NCBI RefSeq assembly: GCF_011290365.1
Contig: NZ_CP049786.1
Coordinates: 1,054,001 to 1,118,000 of the forward strand
Origin: Leclercia sp. 29361
GTDB lineage: Bacteria > Pseudomonadota > Gammaproteobacteria > Enterobacterales > Enterobacteriaceae
Reading direction: 5' to 3'
DNA length: 64,000 bases
A program made the translations under genes and the position numbers. Every line of letters starts with the position of its first letter. The stretch's first letter is position 1. The notes under the pieces are model-generated. The model saw nothing but the letters and a program-made list of their open reading frames with translations, was not told where the DNA came from and made no database searches. This document shows, in pieces, positions 48,768-60,701 of the stretch.

Positions 48768-50152
48768 GATTGCCTGCACTATTTTGGGGGATGTCAGCCT
48801 CATTAATAACAACAGGTGTACAGGCCGACTGTATTTCTGGCGATGATCTTAAAGGCAACGCTGATGTTGTTCTTACAGCGCAAGCCTCGTATGTAAACAA
48901 GAAGAGCTCAGTATGGCGGATCAAAGGCAGTAATCCCTATACTGCAGATAACGTTTACAATGATATCAGCCTGAAGCTTAGCAGCGCATGTGCTCTGATT
49001 AAGGATGCCCTGGATCTGGATTTTTCATTTTATGCTCTGGGTTATTACCCCTCACTTAGCGTGGGGGCGTTTGAGAAAGACACTAATCGTTCAAAGCTTC
49101 TCATTGATCAGCTTCGGTTGACATACGCTTTTTCTGATAGCGTACGAATTGAAGGGGGGAAACTCAGCACGCCACAAGGCACGTTTTTTTTAAGATCGCC
49201 TGCAACGCTTCTAACCACATTTTATGCTGCGTTTAAGCCTACCCGGCTTTATGACACGGGCATGAAGTCGGTTTACAATGAGTCAATCTGGGGAGGGCGT
49301 TTATCAAAAGAGTTCCGTCACTATGCCCTTAGTCTCACTGTAGCACCTAAGCTTGCAAGTATAAAAAAATACTATGAATCATCCAGCAACTGGTCTGCGA
49401 ATGAGCGATCTAACAGTTCAGAACGCTATCTGTTGAGCTATACCGATTACCGATTCAAAAATCATACGCCTTCTGTAAACCTCCTGCTGGGTGATTCCCC
49501 CTCGATTGCGATAGCGAACAGTTACACTGCTACGTCGCAATTTATACTTAATGCTGAAGTCGCATTGCACACTGCCCAGCAGTGGCGACATTTTTCTGGC
49601 AAAAAAAGCGCTCAAGTTCAGGACTGGCAGTTTCCTTCATCGCTCTACTCCATAGAAAATAAAAGAGGCCTGGAGTTTGAAATAGGCGGGCAATATACAA
49701 CGGACCGGCTGAGCGTCTTCGGTCTCGAGTACTATTTACAAAGCGAAGGTTATTCTAAATCTCAATGGCGTGAGCAAACTGAATTCATCCGCTATCTGAA
49801 CAATAATACCGGTTATGCGTTAATTGATAGAGCTTTTGATAATTATAAGTATTTAATGGGATCGGAAATCAGCAATACATCAAACAAAGGAATGTTACAA
49901 GGCAAGCACTATGTTAATGCGTATGCCAGTTTTCGAAACGACGATCGCTCTACGCTTCAACCTTATCTGGTTATGAACATCGTGGATCAAAGTGCTCTAA
50001 TCGGTACCCACTATGTTAAACCCCTGACGGGTATGGACGATAAAGCTGAAGTCTATACCGGGTTGTATAGCGCCCTTGGCAGCCAGACTTCTGAATTTGC
50101 GCTTTTTGGCGAAACTATCGGCGTTTATGCAGGCTTTAAATACCATTTATAA
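48764..50152 (+). CDS. Predicted outer-membrane beta-barrel protein
   Basis: A 462-residue protein with a signal peptide ending at VQADC and many alternating-polarity strands (for example VRIEGGKLSTPQGTFFLRSP, FEIGGQYTTDRLSVFGLEYYLQ, TGLYSALGSQTSEFALFGETIGVYAGFKYHL). The last residues form a typical terminal strand. The start is a GTG overlapping the LolA-like stop. No specific family can be named; it may be the outer-membrane end of the export path, receiving product from the LolA-like protein. Confidence 0.75.
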   Translation: MRLPALFWGMSASLITTGVQADCISGDDLKGNADVVLTAQASYVNKKSSVWRIKGSNPYTADNVYNDISLKLSSACALIKDALDLDFSFYALGYYPSLSVGAFEKDTNRSKLLIDQLRLTYAFSDSVRIEGGKLSTPQGTFFLRSPATLLTTFYAAFKPTRLYDTGMKSVYNESIWGGRLSKEFRHYALSLTVAPKLASIKKYYESSSNWSANERSNSSERYLLSYTDYRFKNHTPSVNLLLGDSPSIAIANSYTATSQFILNAEVALHTAQQWRHFSGKKSAQVQDWQFPSSLYSIENKRGLEFEIGGQYTTDRLSVFGLEYYLQSEGYSKSQWREQTEFIRYLNNNTGYALIDRAFDNYKYLMGSEISNTSNKGMLQGKHYVNAYASFRNDDRSTLQPYLVMNIVDQSALIGTHYVKPLTGMDDKAEVYTGLYSALGSQTSEFALFGETIGVYAGFKYHL

Positions 50153-50162
50153 GGATATTTTT

Positions 50163-51098
50163 ATGGTAATACATGATTCAACACAACCGCTGGTTCTTCT
50201 CTTTGCCGGCCAGGGCAACCCCGTTATTGGTATGGGTGCCGATGTCTGGGATCTGAACACAACGACAAAACATATCTGGGATTGTGCCAGCGATATCACA
50301 GGGATGGATATTCGGCGTTTATGCCAGAAAGGCCCAATGAATCGTCTGGTGCAGACCACCGTTCAACAGATTGCCGTTACGGCAATTAATGTTACTTTAC
50401 ACAGTCTTTGCGCTGAAAAAATTGAAAATGCCACAACAGTGGCGTCCTGTGGGCACAGTGTAGGTGAATACAGCGCTCTCTATGCTGCGGGTGCGATGAC
50501 CCTGGAAACATTGTTCAAAATGATCCACGCCCGGGCAGAGATTATGAACAATTTAAGTAAAGTTCATAAGGGGGCTATGCTGGCGGTAAAAGGGGTTGAT
50601 TCCCGGACCATGAGAAACCTGATTTCATCTTCTGCACTACCGGTAGATATTAGCTGTGATAATAGCCCGCGGCAGCAGGTCATCGGCGGTACGATTTCTG
50701 ATTTGAGTCAATTCTCCCGAGTGTTGCTGGATTCTGGCCTTGAGGCGGTAAAATTGGGCGTTAGCGGCGCCTGGCATACCCGTTTGATGACTGAAGGCGT
50801 TCAGCAGATGCGTGATTTCCTTCGTGGGGTCGACATTACACCTCCAGAATATGCGGTGCTAATGAATGTGACCGGGCAGGCAGAGTTCAGCCCGGAGCAA
50901 ATCAAGGAAAATCTATCGCTACATTTGACCCATACCGTGCAATGGACAAAAACAATGTCGGCTTGTTTACAGCTATCCAGGCCAGTGACGTTTATGGAAA
51001 TAAGCAATAAGCCCTACCTGGGGCAGATACTCAGTGATTTCTCTCAGTTTATGCCAGAAACAGTTGTTCATTGTAAGCAGCTTACCGGAATACAATGA
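50163..51098 (+). CDS. FabD-like malonyl-CoA:ACP transacylase
   Basis: Loads malonyl units onto the ACP. The 311 residues match FabD (309). The active Ser99 is in GHSVGEY, the catalytic His205 in SGAWHTRLM, and the N-terminal FAGQGNPVIGMG and QQIAV (Gln) are typical. The frame is open to 50076, inside the preceding gene, but ATG 50163 has a TAAGGATA ribosome site and gives the family N-terminus. Counterpart of CylD. Confidence 0.92.
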   Translation: MVIHDSTQPLVLLFAGQGNPVIGMGADVWDLNTTTKHIWDCASDITGMDIRRLCQKGPMNRLVQTTVQQIAVTAINVTLHSLCAEKIENATTVASCGHSVGEYSALYAAGAMTLETLFKMIHARAEIMNNLSKVHKGAMLAVKGVDSRTMRNLISSSALPVDISCDNSPRQQVIGGTISDLSQFSRVLLDSGLEAVKLGVSGAWHTRLMTEGVQQMRDFLRGVDITPPEYAVLMNVTGQAEFSPEQIKENLSLHLTHTVQWTKTMSACLQLSRPVTFMEISNKPYLGQILSDFSQFMPETVVHCKQLTGIQ

Positions 51099-51105
51099 GG
51101 CCATT

Positions 51106-52107
51106 ATGATCCCTGATTATTTAACATTTATTCGTTTCCAGGATAAAAAGCTTATCCCTTTTCTGTACGCGGTTACTCTACTGTTACTTGCATTTTACTG
51201 GAAGAATATCGGCTATAACGTAACGCTGGAAGATGTATGGGGTATTAGTACTCTGTTGTCACTGATCCTGTTTAAGTCCCTCTATGAATTAAAACATTAT
51301 TGGGCTTACAAATGTGGAATAAAGAATATTGATTTCTCATATTTTCATGGTAAATCAGCCTCACGCTATGAAATCCTTCTCTGGAATCCGGTTGTCATCA
51401 ACGTTCTATGCTGGGGGGTATTCTACCTGGCAGTAAGCAGCTGCGTATTACTTCTCACACCTGTATACGCGATGCTAACGCTTGCAATCATGTCGCCACT
51501 GCTGATCTACCTGGTGTTTAGATTTGCCAGAGAAAGTTATGTTAAACAGATGAAGCATGCTGTCGCTAATAAGTTGAAATATCGAACATTACATCACTAT
51601 GTTTGCTTTAATGTCTTCATTACTTTTCTGATCAGTGGCCTAATTGTCAGTCCATTACACATGCATGATGATTTCTCGTTATCAGAGGGCTACTTTTCAG
51701 CTCGTTTGATGGTGGCGATGCTGATCCTCTGCGCCATCGTGCTGGTTATGAACCTGTTGTTCGCGCTGCCCTCCAGACGTTACCAGTTTATGGGCCGACT
51801 ATTCCTGAAAGAGTTCGATTTCAGTTTATCCCAGACAATGCCAGCCCCTACGCTGTATGAGAAACCCTTATGGATCAGGTTATTTCTACTGCTGATTGTC
51901 GAGTCCGTGTGGATAGTGATAGTGGGTATAATTTTAACGCTAGCAGGCTGGACCATAACTTTCGTTATCTATTTCTTACTGTGCATACTGCCTGCAGCAA
52001 GCTATTTTTATCTGCACGTATATTGGCTCTGGCACAATGATTTCATGACGTCCTGTGACATGTTCTTGCGCTGCGACGGTATCGAGAAGAAGGGGGCCCA
52101 TTGGTAA
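51106..52107 (+). CDS. Integral membrane protein of unknown function
   Basis: A 333-residue protein with about eight hydrophobic segments (around 17-35, 47-62, 95-135, 165-185, 205-225, 260-310). It has no motif I can name; HYW, HLHVYWLWH-like aromatic/His patches in the helices could line a substrate site. The open frame begins at 51034, within fabD, but ATG 51106 has an ATGAGG ribosome site seven bases after the fabD stop and was chosen. It is the last operon gene. A membrane-bound tailoring enzyme or a flippase are both possible. Confidence 0.72.
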   Translation: MIPDYLTFIRFQDKKLIPFLYAVTLLLLAFYWKNIGYNVTLEDVWGISTLLSLILFKSLYELKHYWAYKCGIKNIDFSYFHGKSASRYEILLWNPVVINVLCWGVFYLAVSSCVLLLTPVYAMLTLAIMSPLLIYLVFRFARESYVKQMKHAVANKLKYRTLHHYVCFNVFITFLISGLIVSPLHMHDDFSLSEGYFSARLMVAMLILCAIVLVMNLLFALPSRRYQFMGRLFLKEFDFSLSQTMPAPTLYEKPLWIRLFLLLIVESVWIVIVGIILTLAGWTITFVIYFLLCILPAASYFYLHVYWLWHNDFMTSCDMFLRCDGIEKKGAHW

Positions 52108-52140
52108 GTAATTAATTCTCCACCACTGCCACTTCGCCTA

Positions 52141-52175
52141 CTCCCGCAACGTGGTGAGCAACTGCGTAGCGGGAG
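52141..52175 (+). terminator. Hairpin after the last island operon gene
   Basis: CTCCCGC (52141-52147) pairs with GCGGGAG (52169-52175), with further pairing in the loop. No clear T run follows, so intrinsic termination is uncertain. Confidence 0.4.
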
Positions 52176-52311
52176 CTCACTACTTATCGCTATCGTTTAA
52201 ATTTCAGCTGGTTTTGTAACCTGTAAAGGATTTTTCGAATACCTGTTACGCTATTAAACAGGATTGATCACTGACTAAGAGGAAGGGAGAAACATTGGTG
52301 AAATGAGAGGG

Positions 52312-52336
52312 TGGCCAGTCCAAATTCAACTGGCCA
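52312..52336 (-). terminator. Hairpin downstream of the right peptide gene
   Basis: TGGCCAGT (52312-52319) and ACTGGCCA (52329-52336) enclose a nine-base loop, directly after the stop of the minus-strand peptide gene. The following minus-strand sequence is CT-rich rather than a pure T run. Confidence 0.5.
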
Positions 52337-52343
52337 GATACTA

Positions 52344-52670
52344 TTATTTGTTCAGTGCGTAGGAGACTTGTCCCCAATCGGTCGCTGCGTTATAAACAAA
52401 GTCTGACCAAATACCAGATGTTGTATAGTTCAGGGAGTTGCAGCTGTTTTGAATAACACTGAAGATGCTTTCTGGGTTGCTGCTGGCAGAGTTAATACCG
52501 ATGTTAATAGCTGTCTGAACGGTGTTCAATGCCACCGCAGCGGCGGTTTCAACCCCCACTTTTACCAGACCAAGCGCAGACTGTACGGTATAGCTAACCA
52601 GTGCACAAGGAACATCCAGAATACCTGCACCTGAAACTGCTTCCATTTCGTTTAGATTTAATTCTTTCAT
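52344..52670 (-). CDS. Second small leader peptide with 11-residue periodicity
   Basis: A 108-residue peptide, not recognised by name. Residues 1-16 (MKELNLNEMEAVSGAG) form a leader nearly like that of the peptide at 31640-31972, with GA in place of the second Gly. Residues 25-57 repeat every 11 (T/G-V-Q/E-S/T-A at 28, 39 and 50), and 88-98 (WSDFVYNAATD) match the last full repeat of the other peptide (WNTFVDNAASD). Two Cys (22, 77) could form a disulfide. The ribosome site is ATGGAAA. It stands alone on the minus strand between the island operon and cyoE, as a mirror of the left peptide. Bacteriocin-like or carrier roles are both open. Confidence 0.75.
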   Translation of the reverse strand: MKELNLNEMEAVSGAGILDVPCALVSYTVQSALGLVKVGVETAAAVALNTVQTAINIGINSASSNPESIFSVIQNSCNSLNYTTSGIWSDFVYNAATDWGQVSYALNK

Positions 52671-52921
52671 TTTTTTATTTCCATGTTAATGAATAGGTGA
52701 GGGCGAGCAAATTTGCTCACCTTTGGCCATGATAGCAGTAGTGTTAAAAGAGATAATACTGAATATTTTTTAAGGTAACTTAATTTTATGGCTTATAAAT
52801 AAGCTGAAGCATGGAGGTCAATTCATAACATATAAATTCATTATGTGAAGTTTGTTTAGATAAATTAAGATTTAGCTATTTTTTCATGAATGATGATTTC
52901 TTCATTTTGCTTTTGCCGGGC

Positions 52922-52960
52922 AAAAAAAAACACTCCACAACCTGACGTTGTGAAGTGTTT
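52922..52960 (-). terminator. Terminator of the cyoABCDE operon
   Basis: Fourteen-base stem with one mismatch (52928-52941 with 52947-52960), five-base loop, then a run of T residues on the minus strand. It lies about 80 bases after the cyoE stop. Confidence 0.82.
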
Positions 52961-52963
52961 GAA

Positions 52964-52983
52964 AAGTGAAGCATGCTTCACTT
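52964..52983. repeat. Perfect 20-base palindrome beside the cyo terminator
   Basis: AAGTGAAGC at 52964-52972, then its full complement without a spacer (centre GCATGC). Its role is unknown; it could be a protein-binding site or part of the operon end. Confidence 0.55.
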
Positions 52984-53036
52984 GAGATTTACGCTGTAGT
53001 GAAAGTTATCTCAATCGCATGGCGCGATGATGATAC

Positions 53037-53924
53037 TCACCAGACGTAAGTCAGCAGATTATGTGAATCCGGCACCATAAAGTCGACGGACATCATCACC
53101 GACAGAGACGTGATAGCGACAATCGAGAACACAAACAGTTTGCGTGCCCAGACTTTGTCGTCTTCCACTTTATAACCCCGCAGTGCCATACCGAGCCACC
53201 AGACGCTCACCGCCGCAGCAACCACCAGATATTTGTACCCAGCGTAACCGCCCAGTGAGAGCATCAGCGTAGCAACCGCAAAGGCAATGATGTAGAGCGT
53301 GATATGGTTCTTGGCAACGGAAATGCCTTTCACCACCGGCAGTACCGGAATGTTCGCTGCCTGATAATCCTTAAAGCGGAAAATCGCAATGGCGTAGGAG
53401 TGCGGCATCTGCCACAGGCTAAAGATAGCCAGCAGGATCAGCGCACCGCTGTCGAACTCGTTGGTGACCGCGCAGTAGCCAATCACCGGCGGCGCAGCGC
53501 CGGAGAGTGAACCAATCAGCGTACCGTAGACGGAGTGACGTTTCATATACAGGCTGTAGACGCCCACATACACCACGAAACCCATCACCCCCAGCCAGCA
53601 GGCCAGAGGGTTGGCGCCGAACCACAGCAGCATAAAGCCAGCAATACCCAGCAAGGTGGCGTACACCAGCGAGACGGCAGGGGACATCAGGCCTTTTACC
53701 AGCACCCGATTTTTTGTCCTTTCCATCTTCCTGTCGATATCCCTGTCGATGTAGTTGTTAAATACACAACCGGACGCAACAACCAGTGACACCCCAACCA
53801 GCGTGTAGATAAAGAGGGTGTAATCGATGCTGCCTTTCGAGGCCAGCAAGAACCCTCCGATCACCGAGATCAGGTTGCCAAAGATGATGCCAGGTTTTGT
53901 GACTTGCAGGTATTGCTTAAACAT
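53037..53924 (-). CDS. cyoE: Protoheme IX farnesyltransferase (heme O synthase) CyoE
   Basis: Membrane prenyltransferase that adds a farnesyl group to heme B to give heme O for cytochrome bo3. The 295 residues match E. coli (296). The Asp-rich motif is [18 protein letters not shown]. The frame is open to 53969, but the start at 53924 gives [18 protein letters not shown]. It is the last gene of the cyo operon and the right-hand neighbour of the island. Confidence 0.97.
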   Translation of the reverse strand: MFKQYLQVTKPGIIFGNLISVIGGFLLASKGSIDYTLFIYTLVGVSLVVASGCVFNNYIDRDIDRKMERTKNRVLVKGLMSPAVSLVYATLLGIAGFMLLWFGANPLACWLGVMGFVVYVGVYSLYMKRHSVYGTLIGSLSGAAPPVIGYCAVTNEFDSGALILLAIFSLWQMPHSYAIAIFRFKDYQAANIPVLPVVKGISVAKNHITLYIIAFAVATLMLSLGGYAGYKYLVVAAAVSVWWLGMALRGYKVEDDKVWARKLFVFSIVAITSLSVMMSVDFMVPDSHNLLTYVW

Positions 53925-53935
53925 ACTCGCCGCTC

Positions 53936-54261
53936 TTAGTGAACCATCATGTTGTAGTTGAGGTTCCACATAATCCAGATGGAGCCGACTACCAGGATTG
54001 CGATGATAATCACGGTAAAGATAAATGCCGTCAGGTTCCAGCCTTCATCGGATTTAGTGTTCATGTGCAGGAAGCAAACCAGATGCACCAGAATCTGAAT
54101 CACCGCCGTCACCAGGATTGCACCCAGGATAACCGGCTTAGACGCACTACCGTTCATCACCATCCAGAACGGAATCACCGTCAGGATGATCGACAGGATA
54201 AAACCTGTCATGTAGGTTTTTACGCTACCGTGGGAAGCGCCATGATCGTTTGAATGACTCA

Positions 54262-54262
<1 letters not shown>
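53936..54262 (-). CDS. cyoD: Cytochrome bo3 oxidase subunit IV CyoD
   Basis: Small three-helix subunit, 108 residues, needed for assembly of the oxidase. The N-terminus [24 protein letters not shown] matches the family. The start overlaps the cyoC stop, so the frame's extension to 54343 is not used. Confidence 0.96.
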
Positions 54263-57821
<3,559 letters not shown>

Positions 57822-58297
57822 TTAACGACCTCAATTCCACGGGGACCTGGTGGCGTTTAAAGTGTGGGGGCATTTTACGGGAAGGTTACATTACTGTAAA
57901 CATCATTAGACCTGTGTCAGGAACGTGTTACCGGGTTCTGCCAGGGAAGTCACAGATGTTGCAAATTATAGCCGTTTTTCAGACGCAAGCACCGCCAGAT
58001 GGGCTTTATAACGAAACAGACTCTGTAGGGAGGGTAAAAAGGGCAATTGGTATAACCATTGCTAAAAAAACACAAATCATTAACAAATAATTATCAATAA
58101 AGAGACAACTAAAAAACGTAAAATTAATGTTTCGTTTGCTGAATCGGTTAACGAAAAATATCCTCTGTTCCTTGTTCCAATAATTTCCGAAATTCTAAGA
58201 GGCACGAAACAACAAATATTATTTTGCGGGAACGAATTTATTCGCCGTTATAATTTACCAGGGTGATTACAACGTAAAATAACCTTTTTTTATGGTT
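57822..58297. other. cyo operon control region
   Basis: A 476-base gap between ampG and cyoA on the same strand. Apart from the promoter listed separately, it is AT-rich around 58060-58300, with TTGTTAATG-like repeats on the minus strand that resemble ArcA or FNR half-sites. E. coli cyo is repressed by ArcA and FNR. No gene is seen. Confidence 0.5.
57872..57900 (-). promoter_or_regulatory. Probable sigma-70 promoter of cyoABCDE
   Basis: On the minus strand, TTTACA (57895-57900) and TAAAAT (57872-57877) are separated by 17 bases, about 50 bases before the cyoA start. The surrounding sequence is as I recall for the E. coli cyo promoter. Confidence 0.6.
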
Positions 58298-59773
58298 TTA
58301 CACCTTTTGGCTCTCACGCATAGCCAGGTAGTCGAGGAGACCCCCTGTCAGGATCCCGGTCAGCGCCAGCAGCGCACCGATGTCCAGCAGCAGCAGGGCA
58401 AACGGAAGGGCGAGAGTGGTCGTGGCGTTAACGATCAGGACCACCAGCCACAGGGCCAGCATCACACATCCCGCCAGCAATATTCTTAATGCGAAGCGAT
58501 AGGCCGACGGGAAATGCGTCCTGACCATAAAATGTTCTGTCTGCTGGGTATATTCCAGCGAGCGGCGACATATTAATAGCAGCAGCAATCCCGGAATGGC
58601 CGCAAAGACCGAGAAGAGATAAAACTCAGCCCACCCGTGCACTTCCACAAACCAGCCAGCGATAGGGCCGACATAGACCCGGCCCACGGCCGAGAGCGCA
58701 GAGAGCAGGGCAAACTGTGTCGCGGAGAAGGATTTGTTGCACAGGGTCATCAGCAGCGCGACAAACGCAGCCGTTCCCATCCCGCCGCACAGGTTTTCAA
58801 AGAACACCGCCGCCGCCATGCTGAGCATCTGTTTATCGGTAATCGAGAGCAGCCAGTAACCGGCGTTAGAAATCCCCTGCAAAATGCCGAAGATCAGCAG
58901 CGCGCGGAACAGGCTTAAGCGCTGCATCAGCACGCCGCCATACAGCGCGCCGATAATGGTGGCAATCAGCCCCAGCGTCTTATTTACCACCCCTACTTCG
59001 CCGGCATCGAAGCCCACGCCGCGGATCAAAAAGGTGGTGGTCAGGCTCATGGCAAACGCATCCCCGAGCTTATACAGCACAATCAGCAGCAGAATGAGCC
59101 AGGCATTGTTACGGCCAAAGAAGTCGCGCAGCGGTTCGGCAACCGCCTGTTCGAGGGAGCGAGGAACCGGGATAACATCGCTCGGTTCCGGGGCGAGGAA
59201 GGTGGCGATCATGCAGGGAATGAGCAGCGCGGCCATCAGCCAGTACATGCCCTGCCAGCCGAGGTAACGATCCGCCAGCCATAAGGCCAGCCCGCCGGAA
59301 ACCAGCATTCCCAGACGGTAGCCCAGAACGCTTATCGCAGCCCCGGTGCCACGCTCTTCGGCAGAGAGAACGTCGGTTTTCCAGGCATCAAAAACGATAT
59401 CCTGGGATGCTGAACAGAAGGCAATCACCACCGCCAGCGCAGCCATCCAGCGCAGCTGCGATCCAGGTTCGAGGAAGCCCATGGCGGCAATCGCCAGCAT
59501 CAGCAATGCCTGGGTCATCAGCAACCAGCCACGACGCCTGCCGAGGAATGGCGGGGTGTAGCGGTCCATCATCGGCGACCACAAGAACTTAAAGACATAG
59601 GCCTGGCCCACCAACGAGAAGAAACCGATAGTTTTAAGATCGATATTCTCTACGGTCATCCACGCCTGTAGCGTGCCGGATGTCAGGGCAAGGGGTAAAC
59701 CGGAGGCGAAACCGAGGATCAGCAGGATAGCTGATTTAGGTTGCTGGAAAATACGTAAGTATTGACTGGACAT
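58298..59773 (-). CDS. ampG: Anhydromuropeptide permease AmpG
   Basis: Imports GlcNAc-anhydroMurNAc peptides for cell-wall recycling and supplies the signal for AmpC beta-lactamase induction. The 491 residues match E. coli. It has about 12-14 membrane helices and the segment SPMMDRYTPPFLGRRRGW. It follows yajG after 45 bases, which are mostly a strong hairpin; no clear ribosome site is seen before the ATG. Confidence 0.96.
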   Translation of the reverse strand: MSSQYLRIFQQPKSAILLILGFASGLPLALTSGTLQAWMTVENIDLKTIGFFSLVGQAYVFKFLWSPMMDRYTPPFLGRRRGWLLMTQALLMLAIAAMGFLEPGSQLRWMAALAVVIAFCSASQDIVFDAWKTDVLSAEERGTGAAISVLGYRLGMLVSGGLALWLADRYLGWQGMYWLMAALLIPCMIATFLAPEPSDVIPVPRSLEQAVAEPLRDFFGRNNAWLILLLIVLYKLGDAFAMSLTTTFLIRGVGFDAGEVGVVNKTLGLIATIIGALYGGVLMQRLSLFRALLIFGILQGISNAGYWLLSITDKQMLSMAAAVFFENLCGGMGTAAFVALLMTLCNKSFSATQFALLSALSAVGRVYVGPIAGWFVEVHGWAEFYLFSVFAAIPGLLLLLICRRSLEYTQQTEHFMVRTHFPSAYRFALRILLAGCVMLALWLVVLIVNATTTLALPFALLLLDIGALLALTGILTGGLLDYLAMRESQKV

Positions 59774-59784
59774 GAGCAGGCAAA

Positions 59785-59809
59785 CTGACCCGACCGGAGG
59801 TCGGGTCAG
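59785..59809 (-). terminator. Strong hairpin between yajG and ampG
   Basis: Eleven-base perfect stem (59785-59795 with 59799-59809), three-base loop. On the minus strand only GTTTGCC follows, so it may act as a partial terminator or RNA-processing or stability element inside a yajG-ampG transcript. Confidence 0.6.
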
Positions 59810-59818
59810 CAGGCAGGA

Positions 59819-60397
59819 TTAACGTGCGTTCTGCTTGATGAAGTCGTGAATGCTGGTGTCCTGCGCCATATCGGCGATGGTGTCGGTCAGCACGCTGTTG
59901 ACGGCATTAGCGATATTCTTGTTGGTGGCCTGGAAGGCACCTTCAACAGAGTAGCTTGCGCGGTAGTTCTTGTTCATCTTATTGCCGTTCTTCGCGGTGG
60001 CGATGATGGCGATATCGGCTTTGGTCGCGATGTTGTAGCGCACATTGCCCTGAGAAACGTCAGCGTACAGGTTATTGACGATAATCTGCAGATCAACCGC
60101 ACCGCTTGGGCCAACCATGTAACCGCGGGAAGTCATTTGTTTCTCTAGCACTTCCTGCAGCAGGAAGCGCAGATCGCGTGAAGCAGTGAGGGTCACCAGC
60201 TGGTTATCACGGGTCACTTTCGCCAGCGCCTGGTCTTTACGCTGATCCGCGCCGTTAATGCTCACGGTGACGCCCATCAGGCTTGGATCCTGCTGTGGCA
60301 GAGTGATCTTCGGAGAAACATCAATGGTGGTAGGCGGGGTTGCACAGCCGGCCAGCATAAACAGGGCGACCATAGGGAAAAGGAGTTTTTTTAACAT
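59819..60397 (-). CDS. yajG: Lipoprotein YajG
   Basis: Predicted outer-membrane lipoprotein of 192 residues, same size as E. coli, function unknown. The lipobox is MLAGC (Cys 18). The start at 60397 gives MLKKLLFPMVALFMLAGC; the frame's extension to 60451 is not used. It is divergent from bolA. Confidence 0.95.
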   Translation of the reverse strand: MLKKLLFPMVALFMLAGCATPPTTIDVSPKITLPQQDPSLMGVTVSINGADQRKDQALAKVTRDNQLVTLTASRDLRFLLQEVLEKQMTSRGYMVGPSGAVDLQIIVNNLYADVSQGNVRYNIATKADIAIIATAKNGNKMNKNYRASYSVEGAFQATNKNIANAVNSVLTDTIADMAQDTSIHDFIKQNAR

Positions 60398-60701
60398 GTT
60401 CAGGCTCTCAGCGAATCGTAAGCATATATAGAAAAAAATTGCCGCCATCATAACATCGCCAACGGCAAGGGGAAGTGGTCAACGCATGTAAATTCATCGC
60501 CTTGTCTGAAAACTGACCACCTGAAACGCTTTTCCGTTATTCGACCGACAAAACGACTCCCCCCTTATAGGACTTCATACGCTTGAATGAGAAAATCAGA
60601 TGAAAGCTAAATTTTTGTTGTCTTCTTGTTATGCAAGCGGTAAAAGCGGCTAACATTTAAAGGGATGGGTGACATCTCAGCGTTGTCGGAGGAGTAATTT
60701 C

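Larger units (their letters stand above)
52671..53036. other. AT-rich gap at the right edge of the island
   Basis: About 366 bases with no gene. The first part is very AT-rich and probably holds the promoter of the right peptide; the second part holds the cyo terminator and a 20-base palindrome. The change in composition near 52900-53030 marks the return to backbone sequence. Confidence 0.55.
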
